A stretch of 36,612 bases of DNA from Penium margaritaceum (GCA_023375785.1 SZWC01004947.1:122809-159420); one strand, 5' to 3'. Positions 10,287-20,179 are shown, counted from the stretch's first letter. Made by a program: numbers and translations. The notes: a model not told the origin generated them from the sequence alone.

Positions 10287-11537
10287 AGTGCTGAGGGCCT
10301 CCTCCAACTGCATAACCTGCTGTATGCCTGCCAGCTGCTGAGCTGCACATCGCCACGTGGATACTGCAGCGTTGAGACGTGTGTAGAGCTCGTCAAGCTC
10401 TGCTACGAATCTCAGCCGGGCGGCTGCATCTGCGACATGTAGGTGGTCAATCGCAGAACGAACCTGACGGTGGACCTCGATCACGTGCGCGTCTGCCCGA
10501 GCCGCGGCATCATGCAACCTCACCGCCTCATCGCATAGGACAGCTGTCGAATCGTCTGTCGCCTGGCTGCCAGCTGCTGGCAGGGCATCAACACTAGGCA
10601 ACGTGTCGAAATGTGCAGTTTCTGCATCTGCAATGGGTGCTACTGCAGAGGCACCGGCTGCTGCTGGTACACCTGTCACTCGGCTTTCAACTCCTGGTCG
10701 AACGTCAGCCTCCGTCCGTGAATCTGCCTCTGCTGCATCGTCGCCACCATCACGAGCCCGTAAAGTGTCACGGGGCTCCTCCCAACCACTGGTGCGCAAC
10801 CAATTGTCCACCTGCCGCTGAACGTCCGCCCGTCTCTGACGTGCATCCTGTAAAGACCTCTCAGCTCCCTCGAGACGCATGTGCACATCCTCGACAGCCT
10901 ACCATGCTGGAACATCTGTAGTGTAACAACGGCTGCTGGCCTCCCATAGCTCGGCCATGAGACCCTGCACGTGCGCCTCCGCTCGAGCCACATAAACCTC
11001 CTGCTCGTCTACTGCAGAGCATAGGCGCTCGGGTACGGGAACTGTAGCTCGGACGTGTGTAGGTGTGTTGTCGGCTGGAACCGCCATGGTCTCAGTGATG
11101 CCGGTCAGGGCAGCCATGAGCCGAAGGTCTGCAGCTCGCTCTGCATCCTCCATGGCAGATGCATCTATAGGGGTGACTGCTGTAGGCTTAGCTGATGCCG
11201 TGGGTACAACCGCCACTCGCCTCTCAACAGTGTGGGCCACGGTAGCAGCTGCTCCTGCACGGGCCGACGCTGCTGAAGCATCCACTGATATCACCTCCTC
11301 CAACTGTCGGCACAAGTCCGACCGTTTCCACACTGCACCATGGAACGTCCACTCAACAGCCTCGAGATGCGTGTACACATCTTCGACGTCTACTACCGCT
11401 AAATGACAACCCGCGGCGTCTACGGTGCTCCAACGTGTACTTGCAGCGCGTAGCTCAAGCGTGAGGTCCTGCACGTGCCTGTCCGCACGTGCGACTGCAT
11501 CCTCCTGGTCGCAAAGCGCAGAGTGTAAATTCTCGAG
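10287..11537 (-). repeat. Three imperfect 80-residue helical repeats in E1 ORF
   Basis: Repeat 1 (11537-11286) has LHSALCDQEDAVARADRHVQ then VEDVYTHLEAVE. Repeat 2 (11030-10788) has LCSAVDEQEVYVARAEAHVQ then VEDVHMRLEGAE. Repeat 3 (10550-10287) has AVLCDEAVRLHDAAARADAH then LDELYTRLNAAV. The shared pattern is a CD-E helix with VARA-AHV followed by a VEDVY-RL helix, and all look alpha-helical and coiled-coil-like. The units are separated by Ala/Thr/Val spacers of variable length. No family known to me matches. Confidence 0.65.
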
Positions 11538-12734
11538 CGCAGGGGCCTGCTCGGCTGATGGTGCATTAGCTACTACTCGAGTTGCATCCTCTGCGACGGC
11601 TGCGCCTCCACAGACAGCTACAGGAATGGCACTGGCCATAGCGGAAGTGCTGGCAGCCTCGACGTCTCCTGCCTCTCCGGGTACCCCCTCCGCATGTGTA
11701 TCTACAATGGCAGATGCTGTGGCGAAGGGAGCGTCTACCCCTACGTAGGTTGTACCAGCTGCTATAGGAGCGACGGCCATCATTGTGTCTACACCAACAA
11801 GTGCGTCCACTGCCGGCATCCTGTCAGTAGCAAAGACTGCAACTGCTGCTACTGTCACGACGTTGATGGCTACCGATACACCCACTGCCTGGACGTCTGC
11901 TCCACATGTGTCGGCTGTCACCGCCACTGCTACTACTGTCCCATCCACTGCTGCTGCCACACCTGCCTCTGTGGTCGTGGTCTCTGCGATGTCAACTGTA
12001 GTCTCCATCTCCATCTCCATCTCACCGTCTGCCTCCAACTCTTCGTCGGACCACTCGTCCTTCTCCGACTCCACGTCGGACCACTCCTTGGATGTCTCGT
12101 CCTCATTGAGAGAGTCCTGTCATGAAGCACCGTCCGTCGCATCCCTCCTATACTCTCTGGTGGTCATCGACGGAAACTCCATCCCCCCCTCGACCGACGC
12201 ACCGGTAGAAGCTGCGAAGGGATGTCGCACCAACCCTGCGACTGGGGACGTGAGAGTCATCTCCGTGCTGATGTCTGCGACTGTTGCTGCCTCCTGGGCA
12301 CGTCTCGCCAAATGTGCTGTCCGTTGCCTTGCGTGCCGAGTGCGAGCGCGACAACGCCGAGCTGAAAGGACTACCACAGAAGCGAAAGGGTCAACGGTCG
12401 GGATGACTCCAACTGACTCCAGGATAGAGCGGAAGGCATCAGATGTGGAACTAAGGTCGGGAGGTGTGGCATGGTCAGGTGATGACAGTGATGGAGATGA
12501 AAATGGCGAGGAGGAAGAAAGGGATGTGTGAAGCGGCACGGTGGCAACAGGCCGCACAGAGACCACATGGTTTGTGAGCTGTTGCACCATGCGCTTCAGA
12601 CCCTGGAGCTCGGCGTACAATACCGCCATAGCTCCACTGAGGGACGCGACTGTATGAGCTGATGTATCTGAGTCGGATGGTGGAGTAGGGCGGGACCGTA
12701 ACCAGGGCGGTCGCCACCCAGCAGGGCACTGGCG

Positions 12735-12776
12735 ACACTGGCGCTAGCCATGGCGTCGGTCACCGCAAAAGTAGCA
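12735..12776 (-). other. E1 CCHC zinc knuckle
   Basis: Reads CYFCGDRRHG, a stop codon, then RQC, giving C-x2-C-x4-H-x4-C with all four ligands kept and one TGG-to-TAG change inside. Such knuckles bind RNA in retroelement Gag proteins. Confidence 0.75.
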
Positions 12777-12939
12777 GGCAAAGCGGTTGGATGCCTGGGG
12801 CGTGTGCCACGGCTACAACTTCCATTACGCTCGTGGCGCCTGCCACACCTGCACTGCCGGTGCCAGCCAAGCCGCTGGCTGCGCCCCTTGCAACGCCGGT
12901 GTACTCATCTCAGGAGCCTGGCGTGGGTGAGTGTATAAG

Positions 12940-13440
12940 ACACTCGCTCCCGCTGGCACAAGGCCATAGGGGGAACCGGGCGATCAAAGCACAATGTCTC
13001 AGATGTGTTGTGACGCCATCACGAGGACGGCCACCACCACGCCGGTGGTACGTAGGTTTCTGACTGCTACGCGTCTATCGCGCGGTTGCCGTGCGACCTC
13101 AAGTCACCTTCGGTACTGCTGTTGCTACGACTGCTGCAGCTGCTCCGGTCGCCATCGTCAGCCGACAATTGTGGCCTCAGACCACCTTTGCCGCTGCTGC
13201 TACTGCCGCGTCTCACGCGGCCGTTGCTGCTGCTGCGGTTGCCGTCGTTTGCCGACGGCGAGTTAGTGCACCAACACGTGAGTGCACCCGGTTTCTTTTA
13301 AAAAAATTCTCACCCTTTTTTACCTCTAGGTGCCACCTCCTCGGGTGCCCCTTTTGGGGTTGTCCTGGGGTGGTCCACTCGGGGACACTCCCTTGTCTTC
13401 TCCCCCTCCTTCCTTCCCTTTTTTTTGTTTGGTCTTGCTC
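12940..13440 (-). other. E1 sequence upstream of the ORF
   Basis: The in-frame translation upstream of 12908 has recognisable Pro/Gly-rich pieces (for example YHRRGGGRPRDG) but several stops, so the true Gag start cannot be set. 13100-13260 is imperfect GCT/GCC triplets; 13290-13440 has T-rich and C-rich runs. No separate gene is seen. Confidence 0.4.
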
Positions 13441-13529
13441 GACTCCTCGAGTGAGCTCGTCGAGCTAGCTCGCTCGAGGAGCTCGCTCGTCGAGCGAGCT
13501 CGCTCGGCGAGCTCGCCCGCGGGCGAGCC
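13441..13529. repeat. Self-complementary CTCG/GAGC cluster in E1 leader
   Basis: Built almost wholly from CTCG, GAGC and GCTCG. It contains two clean palindromes: GAGCTCGCTCG-T-CGAGCGAGCTC at 13479-13501 and GCTCGCCCGCGGGCGAGC at 13511-13528. It would fold strongly in the element RNA between leader and ORF. Confidence 0.8.
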
Positions 13530-13689
13530 TAACGGCTCCCCCCTCACCCTCGCGAGCGAGCCGTTCCAGCAGGAAGCTACACGGCAGCTTCTTGGTGCTG
13601 CAACGGTGACGGGGCCAGTTGCTCCTGGCCCCGCGGCTGCTACCCCTGCTCCTGCGCGTGCTGCTGCCACTCCTGTAGCGTACACGACG

Positions 13690-14440
13690 AAGCAACGTTG
13701 CAGGTGCTGTTGTGGCTGCTGCCGTCAGCTACTACTGCTGCTGCCGTTCGTTGCTTCTGCTGCCGTCAGCTGCTGCTACTGCCGTGAGCTGCTACTGCTT
13801 CCCTCAGCTGCTTCTGCTGCCGTCAACTGCTACTGCTGTAGCTCCACGCTACTGCTGCTGCTGCTACGGATGCTGCCTGCCACCGCCACTGCTACAACTG
13901 CCGGCCATCGTCGCCGCTGCTGTTGTTGTTGCTCGCCGCCGCTGCTGCAGCTGCTCGGCGCCGCTGCTGCTGTTGTGGCTGTTGGCTGCCGCTGCTGTTG
14001 TTGCACGTGCCCGCTGCCACTACTGCTGCTACGGATGCTGACCGCCACTGCTGCTGCTGCAGCTGCTTGCTGCTGGTGTGGCTACAGCTTCCCTCCACCG
14101 CTGCTGATATAGCTGCTCGCCACTGCTCCAACTGCTCTGGGCACTAATGTGGTTGCTGCCATCCGCTGCTGTGGCTGCAGCTGCTCTTGCTGTTTCTACT
14201 GCTACGGCTGCTGCCCACAGCCGCTACTGTTGCAAGTGCCTCCCGCACTTGCTGCTGCTACGGTTGCTGTTCTTGCGGCTGCTGTTGCTGTTGGCTGCTG
14301 ACACTGTCTTCGTTGCCTCCACTACTACGCTGCAACATCGTCGTGGTGGGTCCTTCCAGGATCTGTTACTGCTGCTGCTACTATGGGTGGCTGCCGCTGC
14401 TGCCACTCACTACAACTGCTGCTGCTGCTGCGTCTCTGCT
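13690..14440. repeat. Triplet-rich (CTG/CAG) leader of E1
   Basis: About 750 bp of imperfect GCT, TGC, GCC, ACT and GTT triplets between the primer site and the E1 ORF, in the same position as the tracts of C1 and E2. ORFs across it on both strands are Leu, Cys, Ala, Gln or Ser runs and are not genes. Confidence 0.8.
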
Positions 14441-14468
14441 GCACAGCACGACGAGCTATGGCTCGTTC

Positions 14469-14480
14469 GCTCTGATACCA
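14469..14480 (-). other. E1 primer-binding site (tRNA-iMet)
   Basis: The minus strand reads TGGTATCAGAGC exactly, directly after the LTR end ...AAGCTTCTCT. A perfect match to the common plant iMet primer site. Confidence 0.85.
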
Positions 14481-15159
14481 AGAGAAGCTTCTAGGAACCT
14501 TCCTAACCACTTGTCGTGACACTAGGCGTAAGCACTAGGTCAGGGTGTGACAACAGTCACAAGTTACAGGCAAAAGCTGCAAGGGTCTGGGTAGGGACAC
14601 ATACAGAGTGTCAAGAAGCTCAAATCTGAATAAAATTACAGAGAGGAATGACAACTGAAAAGATCACAACATAAATACCCGTTGCGGCTCACAGCAAGTG
14701 ACGCATGCGCAGTGTTAGTTTGTCCTAAACCTGGCCTAAAATCACTATTTTGGCCTTAAACCTGCGTGCAAGTATCCGAACGCACCACCGTCAGAGCCTA
14801 GAGATACAGAATCTTGAGTCGGGCGCTACAACTGGTCACACGCACAATTCCGGCATCAATCGGTGGATAGACAATGCAAAACATGCAAATCGGGCTCAAG
14901 AGCCAGTCCACCAAAAAAAATCTTGCGTCTGCAGAAAATCCATAAACGACCCCGGCTAGCACTCGGGATGTCGTGGCTGCTGTCTGGCAGCTGCTAGTGC
15001 ACGGAGCCACCAGTCGTCGGTGCCCTGGCGCCAGCTGCGTCCGCATCATGGATCACGTCGTCATGCTCTCCAGTACCGGCGCTCCATACCACCAGTACTG
15101 GGCATACAGATAATCAACGCGTCATCGCTCCTGACGGGTGGAAGCCACACAAACCAACA
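14481..15159 (-). mobile_element. E1 5' LTR
   Basis: A 679-bp LTR starting TGTTGGTTTGTGTGGCTTCC on the minus strand. It matches the 3' LTR from the GGAACC at 14494 onward. The inner end (AGAGAAGCTTCTA on the plus strand) is present only here. A run of eight A at about 14914 and the extra 26-bp block near 14612 are the main differences. Confidence 0.85.
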
Positions 15160-15566
15160 GCAAGTTGGAATAGTAGCGTTGTTGATGCAGCGTGCGGGAT
15201 TCCACGCTAGTTGCTTAAGTCTGCTGCCCCCTCGATCTGTTGCTCTAGAGTCTAAGTCTGGAAGCTCTGGGTTTGTATCTCAGAAACGCGCGCACCAGTG
15301 TTAGCGCCAGAAAGCAGCTGAAAACCGAAACTGACTGATTAGGAATAAAGAATGAGCAACAATGGAAGACCCCTCCAAATTCTAGCTCCCCCCCACTAGT
15401 GTAGAACTTGTTACTCAACTAACCAGCCAATCAGAAAACAGTCCTAGACCTATTTTCTGGCAGGCAGGGTTTTCTCAGTGAGCCCTGCCAGACGCCCGAC
15501 AGCCCAAAACCCAGGTGTCGTCCGTTTTGCTTGAAAACTTTACCATATCATAATACCGATGCTGCG
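15160..15566 (-). mobile_element. C1 5' LTR fragment b
   Basis: Aligns with 3674-4076 of the 3' LTR: GCGTTGTTGATGCAGCGTGC, then CTAGTTGCTTAAGTCTGCTG and ATTTTCTGGCAGGCAGGG. It lies between the E1 and E2 insertions. Differences from the 3' LTR are mostly transitions. Confidence 0.85.
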
Positions 15567-15823
15567 AATTGGAAATAAATTAGGGCATGCAGGCCCACGC
15601 AAAACCGAACATGAGCTCTGTATGTGAGTGCGATGCAAGCAGGCAAGAATTTGGCTAAGTCTGGAACGTTGAATATAAAGAACAAGGAAGGAGTACAAAT
15701 GAGCCCCTAGCGGGCTTAAGTAGGGGCGTCGGCAGCTAGCCGCACCGGGCCTCGTCACCCCCGCTGAGCCCAAACGAGTCAGTGGGAAGAACACACTGCG
15801 TACACCACGATAACAATAACGAT

Positions 15824-15872
15824 GGTCTCCTCGAGGCACTGGAACAGCTCTCCGAGTGCCCGGGTTTCGACC
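15824..15872. ncRNA. 49-bp hairpin module inside E2 3' LTR, first
   Basis: GGCACT (12-17) pairs with AGTGCC (32-37), and GGA (18-20) with TCC (28-30). Compared with the copy at 16694 this has A-T to G-C and T-A to A-T replacements that keep pairing. The partner in the other LTR is at 21697-21745. Confidence 0.65.
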
Positions 15873-15968
15873 ACCGAGAAAATAAGAGCAGTGCCAGAAA
15901 ATCTCATAATCAACGTCCTGACATCACACACAGCTTTCCGAACATCGGAAGCGCTAGTACAGCCACCG

Positions 15969-16017
15969 GGTCTCCTCGTCGCACCGGTATAGTCCACCGG
16001 GTGCGCGGGTCTCAACC
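15969..16017. ncRNA. 49-bp hairpin module inside E2 3' LTR, second
   Basis: CGCACC (12-17) pairs with GGTGCG (32-37) and GGT with ACC, with the conserved bulged base at 31. Both G-C to C-G and T-A to C-G changes keep the stem. The partner in the other LTR is at 21842-21890. Confidence 0.65.
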
Positions 16018-16233
16018 CACCGAGAAAAGTCTCCTAGCTCCCGATAAGCCCATAGGGCTACCAGAACGCATCGACCGCGTCTCGCCAACGCTGTCGTAGG
16101 TGTTGGAGAAGTCTTGGTGCAGTCCGGAGGCCCGTAGTGTCATCACGCCCTCCTCTACCATATACCCCGGATGTGGGTATATCGGTAGACTAGCGGTGTT
16201 GGTCGTGACGGGTGGAAGCCACGCAAACCAACA

Positions 16234-16242
16234 CTCCCCCTG
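16234..16242 (-). other. E2 polypurine tract
   Basis: The minus strand reads CAGGGGGAG directly before TGTTGG at the 3' LTR start. Confidence 0.75.
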
Positions 16243-16328
16243 GCTGACATAGCCGTCCACGCCAGAACGAATGAACGAAGGCATGGAACAACAATGTATG
16301 GCAAGCCATAACGTGCATGAGTCAACTC

Positions 16329-16350
16329 ACACAGACACACACACACACAC
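16329..16350. repeat. (CA)n microsatellite
   Basis: CACACAGACACACACACACACA-type dinucleotide run within the E2 3' untranslated region. Confidence 0.85.
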
Positions 16351-16369
16351 TCATCTGCTATCCATCTAA

Positions 16370-16417
16370 GGTCTCCCTGGACACTGGCACAGCCCACCAA
16401 GTGTCTGGGTCTCGCCC
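16370..16417. ncRNA. 49-bp hairpin module, E2 internal copy (48 bp)
   Basis: GACACT pairs with AGTGTC, GG with CC. It is one base shorter than the others and ends CTCGCCC rather than CTCGACC. Confidence 0.6.
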
Positions 16418-16486
16418 ATAAGAGGAGTGATGCACACGCACACAAACCAGTGTAATGCACATCATACACATGTAAGAGGACAAGAT

Positions 16487-16530
16487 GGTCTCCTTGTGAC
16501 ACTGGCGGTACCAGGGTCCGGGTCTCGACC
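16487..16530. ncRNA. Hairpin module, E2 internal copy (44 bp)
   Basis: A shortened copy in which the loop has shrunk: GACACTGG pairs with CCAGGGTC (one mismatch) around CGGTA. The conserved ends GGTCTCCT and CGGGTCTCGACC are intact. Loss of loop bases with stem retained supports selection on, or origin from, a folded form. Confidence 0.6.
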
Positions 16531-16584
16531 GCTACGAGCAATCCAACACAATAGTATCACCATCCAAACACAGGATCATGGGAG

Positions 16585-16633
16585 GATCTCCTCGTAACAC
16601 AAGTGCAATGCACCACGTGTCTGGGTCTCGACC
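16585..16633. ncRNA. 49-bp hairpin module, E2 internal copy
   Basis: Starts GATCTCCTCG and ends GGGTCTCGACC. ACAC pairs with GTGT, while two inner pairs are mismatched; a decayed copy. Confidence 0.5.
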
Positions 16634-16693
16634 AACAGCTCGCATGCACATGCCACACACAGTATAGCCACACACCAAGACACACGATCACAC

Positions 16694-16742
16694 GGTCTCC
16701 TCGTGACACTGGTACAATGCACCGAGTGTCCGGGTCTCGACC
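16694..16742. ncRNA. 49-bp hairpin module, E2 internal copy (best consensus)
   Basis: Closest to consensus. Positions 12-17 GACACT pair with 32-37 AGTGTC, position 31 is bulged, and GGT (18-20) pairs with ACC (28-30). The ends are GGTCTCCTCG and CGGGTCTCGACC. The 3' segment GGGTCTCGACC vaguely resembles a tRNA T-loop or B-box, but no complete tRNA fold is present. Confidence 0.65.
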
Positions 16743-17159
16743 AACAGGGTGCTACCACGTACATGCAACTGTGGAGGCACGCAGCATGAGCCACATGCGG
16801 GATGCTGTAGATGCTCACAACAGAGCATGGACCTCGCCATGCATCTCCCATGACGTCGCGTCAGGTCGAGGTCAACACAACACTCCCCCTGGGCAGATGA
16901 ACCTGGCAGCGATATCCTCGATGGAGATGCTGATGTTGTAGCTGAACAGATCCTGGGCGATGAGTCATGTGGTGTGTCCAACATGCAGAGATAGCTCCCC
17001 CTGTCACGTGCGAGTCGACTCCCTCCCTCAAAGACGAAGTGGTGTCTCCGGCTATGACTCCTCACGTGAATCTGCATCACCTGGGGTATACCAGTCCTCG
17101 CGTGACTGCCAAGGGTCCCAACTCACAGTCTCAACTGCCTCCGCACTGCCGCGATGCAT
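16743..17159 (-). other. E2 3' untranslated interval
   Basis: Between the last hairpin module and the E2 ORF stop. I see no ORF with a domain and no further module, only a TGACGTCGCG-type segment near 16850 and CACGTG-like pieces. Nothing else can be supported. Confidence 0.4.
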
Positions 17160-18464
17160 CTATGTACGCCGGAGGAACAGGAATGGGCGAGCAGCACGCG
17201 TGCGTGGATGAAGTGGCGGAGCTGGCCTCCGATACGGGATAGCACACCCTGAGACACAATGGTGTACTGCTAGAAGAGGAGAGCTGGAGCGACGAACCAG
17301 ATCACCACTCCTGGATGAAGATGACGATGGGACAGGTGAGTCGGGTGGATGAAGGTGCGTGACGGCAGAAGTCGAAGAAGGAGGAGCGATGATGGGGTCA
17401 AGAGGAGTGAGGATGGCCGAAGCCGAAGGCACGCTCACCTGTCCTATAATAGTGTCCCCAACGAACGTCATACTCGGAGCTCGTACAAGATCCTCCCCTG
17501 GTATAGGTGTGCCAGATGCTGCTGGCGGAAGGCTCTTGCCGATAGCAGTGATACTACCCTCCTTTGAGAATCGCTCACGCGATGCCATCATCTCCCGTTG
17601 TAGCATGACTACACGCTCCTACAAATCAGCATAATCTGCCTCGGACATATCGTGATGGACCATGTCGACCTGGTGTAGAATAAACTCTGCCTCACTGGAT
17701 ACTGCACATGCAGACTGCACGACTCGTGAGTAGAGCGCCATCAGCATCTCTGCTACTGAAGACGATGGAACTGGTGCTGTTGCATCCCCCTGGGGGTCAA
17801 CCAAGCTCGCAATGTACTGAGACATTGGAACATCGGATGCAGCTCCAGGTGTCGCATCCACATCACAGCTCGTGTCTGTCATGCGAGGAGTGAGCGGTTG
17901 CATGCCGAGAGAGAAGGAGAAGGAGGAGTTGTCAGAATCTGTAGAGCATGTGGAAACGTCCTCCGTGCAGGTACTGCCACTCTCGGCGTCAATGTGATCG
18001 GTAGGGTCACCAACAGGTGAAACCGAGGGCGCAGAACTCAGCTCCTGCTGACGAGATGACTCCATCTACATGTATGGATCTGCTCCGGTATCCTCGACTG
18101 CCGCCGTAATGGACACAGGTGTACAGGGCTCCAGCTCAACAATGTCCGTCAAGGCGACCAACAAGTGCACCTGGCGCTCACGCACTGTCTCGCCAGGAAC
18201 GCTGGTCGCTGCCACCTCCTCAATAATGGAGTGAAGACCACCATCTGACTCCGTCATGTGTGTCGGTGCTCCGTCCTGTGCATGGGACGTAGACTCAGGG
18301 AACATGGGTGACTCCTGACGCTGAACCTGGTGCTCAAGTAGCGTAGGTGACACGGTGAAGCTTGCTGAGTCTGCAGCACGTGTCCCAATGACACCTCTCA
18401 GAACTACTGCTCTCAAGAATGTCTCAACCTCCAAAAGACCAACCGGCCGACTCTGCTCATGCAC

Positions 18465-18857
18465 TGCAACTGCTATCGTACTGGTGTGAATCTCGTGCGC
18501 CAACGCCCCCAGAGATCCGTGTGGGGTATCCCGATCCGCACGGGACTCCTGTGCCACCGCCAGGCTGCTACCGGTCGGAGTCGCAAGTGGCACCGCCAAG
18601 GCACGCGGGTCCTGCACTCCTCCCGATGCAACCTGCTGCTGCAGAATGTCCAACTGTTGCCCCAGCGTAGATGTCGACCTCAATGACATGCACGTCCCAA
18701 GCACCCCAACATCCACCGGACTGGTGTGAGTCTGCTGCACACTCTCCCCCAAAAGTATGGTAGATGCATCTCGATCTGTACGAGACTCCTGTGCCACCCC
18801 CGGGCCTCTACCGGTCAGAGCCGCGAGTGGCACCGTCCAAGGACGCCGTGCCTGCAC
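18465..18857 (-). repeat. 240-bp tandem repeat within E2 ORF
   Basis: The segment with VPLAALTGRGPGVAQESRTD (from 18857) recurs exactly 80 codons later as VPLATPTGSSLAVAQESRAD (from 18617), with HTS and an ILQQQ/LPQQH lead-in also shared. The repeat is visible in DNA, for example in GGACTCCTGTGCCACCGCC and its partner. It is in frame, so the duplication would lengthen the protein. Confidence 0.8.
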
Positions 18858-19556
18858 TCCTCCTCATGTCCCATGCTGTTGTGGAAGATCTGGATCCAAC
18901 TTGGACAATGAAAGGCAACTCTCCACCCTGAACTCCAAGTCGGGGTCAGACTCCACGCCATGTACTGTCACCGTATCATCTGAGTCTACCTGAGCTGACG
19001 CTCGGGCAGCACGGCCCGGCACGAGTACGGATCCTGTCGCTACTGTCACATCATGCAATGCGCGGTGACCACACTCCCCCTCGACAGGTATAGCAACGGA
19101 GGCTGAGGAGGTGGAGGATGTATCAACACCGGCGCGAGCATGCCGTGTGGAGCGCTGATGCCGACGTCGTAGAGTCACTCGACTGGAACGACTACATGAA
19201 GGCATGTCATCGCGAGATGGCATCGTGGTCGCAGAGTGAAGGATCGACAGGATGGTGGCAGCCTGGGACTCGCTGGCAGGTGGAGCTGAAGGTACACCAT
19301 CCGAAGAGGAAGGAGGAGAGGATGGAGGAGATGTGATCGAAGAGGCCGTCGACAAACGAGTAGCAGAAGCACGCTCAGTGACAACGAGGTCACAAAGCCG
19401 ATGCACCGTCTGCAGGAGGCCGTGGATCTCGGCGAATATGCTCGCCAGAGGTCCAGCTAGGGGATCTACCAATGCCGGTAGATCCGTATGCTCTAGAGGA
19501 AGCAGGCTCGGACGAGACTATAGCCAAGGTGGATGCCAGCCGGGAGGGCGCGTCCA

Positions 19557-19598
19557 ACAGCGACGCCAACCATGACGTCCCTCGCCACAGTAGTAATG
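19557..19598 (-). other. E2 zinc knuckle, first Cys replaced by His
   Basis: HYYCGEGRHGWRRC keeps spacing x2-x4-x4 with C, H and C ligands; the first ligand is His (CAT) instead of Cys. Alignment with CYFCGDRRHG in E1 makes the identity clear. His could still bind zinc. Confidence 0.7.
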
Positions 19599-20179
19599 GG
19601 CGAATGTGCAAGGCGCCTGCTCAGATGGCCGCGCACTCATCTCGTGCGCTGGACGATGGATAGGTACCGAGGGCACCTACTCCCGGTGGTGAACACCAAG
19701 CCATGGGAGAGAACGAGGCCAGTAGGTACAGTCACTCCTGGAGGTCACGGCGTCCGGGTCAGCAAACGTGACCAGATGGACGAGCTGCTCTACCACAGCA
19801 CGCCCAGAGACTAAAGTCTGACTAACTGCGGCCACTAATGCTGCTGCCACTAATAGAGCAAAGACTGCTCAAAGACAAGAAGGGGTGGCGGCTGCAGGTG
19901 TGGCTGTTGCTCCAAGCGGTAGATGACCCAGCCTTCGGAGCTGGTAAGACTCGAATCCGCCGTCCATCCTACGGGGTGAAGTGCGCGCACCAATCCATGG
20001 GCCCCAGGAAGACACCGGTCCACGACGCGTCTCGAAGCGGAGATCACTGCCGATGATAGTCCGCTGTCGGCTCTGAAGGTGAAAATGCAAGCTCTTGCGC
20101 AACTGCCGCACTAAGTAGTTGTCGACACTCCACCACATGATGCTGCTACTGCGGCTATGAAGCTACGGCTGTTGCGGCG

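Larger units (their letters stand above)
10221..12908 (-). pseudogene. E1 long ORF: zinc knuckle plus three helical repeats, unknown function
   Basis: The frame from ATG 12908 (MSTPALQGAQPAAWLAP) to TGA 10221 is open for about 895 codons apart from stops at about 12830 and 12818, at 12744 (Trp to TAG inside the knuckle), 12120 (CGA to TGA) and 10899 (CAG to TAG). Order: a Pro/Gln/Ala-rich start; a CCHC knuckle C-x2-C-x4-H-x4-C; a helix (LYAELQGLKRMVQQLTNHVV); a Ser-rich stretch; an Arg-rich segment RRCRARTRHARQR; an acidic tract (WSDVESEKDEWSDEELEAD); an Ala/Val-rich spacer; three repeats of about 80 residues; and an acidic end DSSDDDSDDD. Only the knuckle is recognisable, as a Gag-type nucleic-acid-binding motif. 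It occupies the position of gag-pol and has a diverged relative in E2. I cannot name the function. Confidence 0.65.
9022..15159 (-). mobile_element. E1, non-autonomous copia-like LTR element
   Basis: This is a minus-strand element inserted in the C1 5' LTR. Parts in transcription order are the 5' LTR 14481-15159, primer site 14469-14480, triplet-rich leader, a long ORF with a CCHC zinc knuckle (12908 to 10221), three 49-bp hairpin modules, a polypurine tract at 9692-9700 and the 3' LTR ending at 9691. A possible 5-bp duplication is GTAAG (9017-9021) and GCAAG (15160-15164). There is no protease, integrase, RT or RNase H anywhere inside, so mobility would depend on enzymes supplied by another element such as an intact C1 relative. 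Confidence 0.75.
15567..16233 (-). mobile_element. E2 3' LTR
   Basis: 667 bp, near-identical in length and sequence to 21440-22106. It contains two of the 49-bp hairpin modules (15824 and 15969). On the minus strand it begins TGTTGGTTTGCGTGGCTTCC. Confidence 0.9.
17160..20138 (-). pseudogene. E2 long ORF: zinc knuckle and tandem repeat, unknown function
   Basis: One frame can be followed from 20138 to a TAG at 17160 (about 990 codons), interrupted by about seven stops, including 19869 (TGA), one just upstream of the ATG at 19640, one near 19513, and 18864 (TGA), 18066 (TAG) and 17619 (TAG), nearly all readable as CGA or CAG changed by one C-to-T. Order: an Arg-rich start; a segment with HLVTFADPDA; a knuckle HYYCGEGRHGWRRC; a helix (ASIFAEIHGLLQTVHRLCDLV); Ser/Pro-rich sequence; an Arg-rich RVTLRRRHQRSTRHAR; an 80-residue tandem repeat; and coiled-coil-like helices (YADL, stop, ERVVMLQREMMASRER). 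Domain order parallels E1, so the two ORFs are homologous. Only the knuckle is recognisable; the rest has no family I know. A Gag-derived RNA-binding role is possible. Confidence 0.6.

Noticed and set aside
13330..14112. Plus-strand 260-residue ORF across the CTCG cluster and triplets
   Set aside because: Low-complexity product of the palindromic and triplet repeats; it opposes the direction of E1 transcription.
16370..16742. Repeats with roughly regular spacing suggesting a CRISPR array
   Set aside because: Repeat centres vary and covary, spacers differ widely in length, copies occur in several elements and inside LTRs, and the context is a plant-type nuclear genome.
16694..16742. A tRNA gene or tRNA-derived SINE
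   Set aside because: The GGGTCTCGACC end and a TGGTACAATG segment recall B and A boxes, but there is no acceptor stem, anticodon arm or CCA-ready end, and spacing is too short. Kept only as a possible origin for the module.
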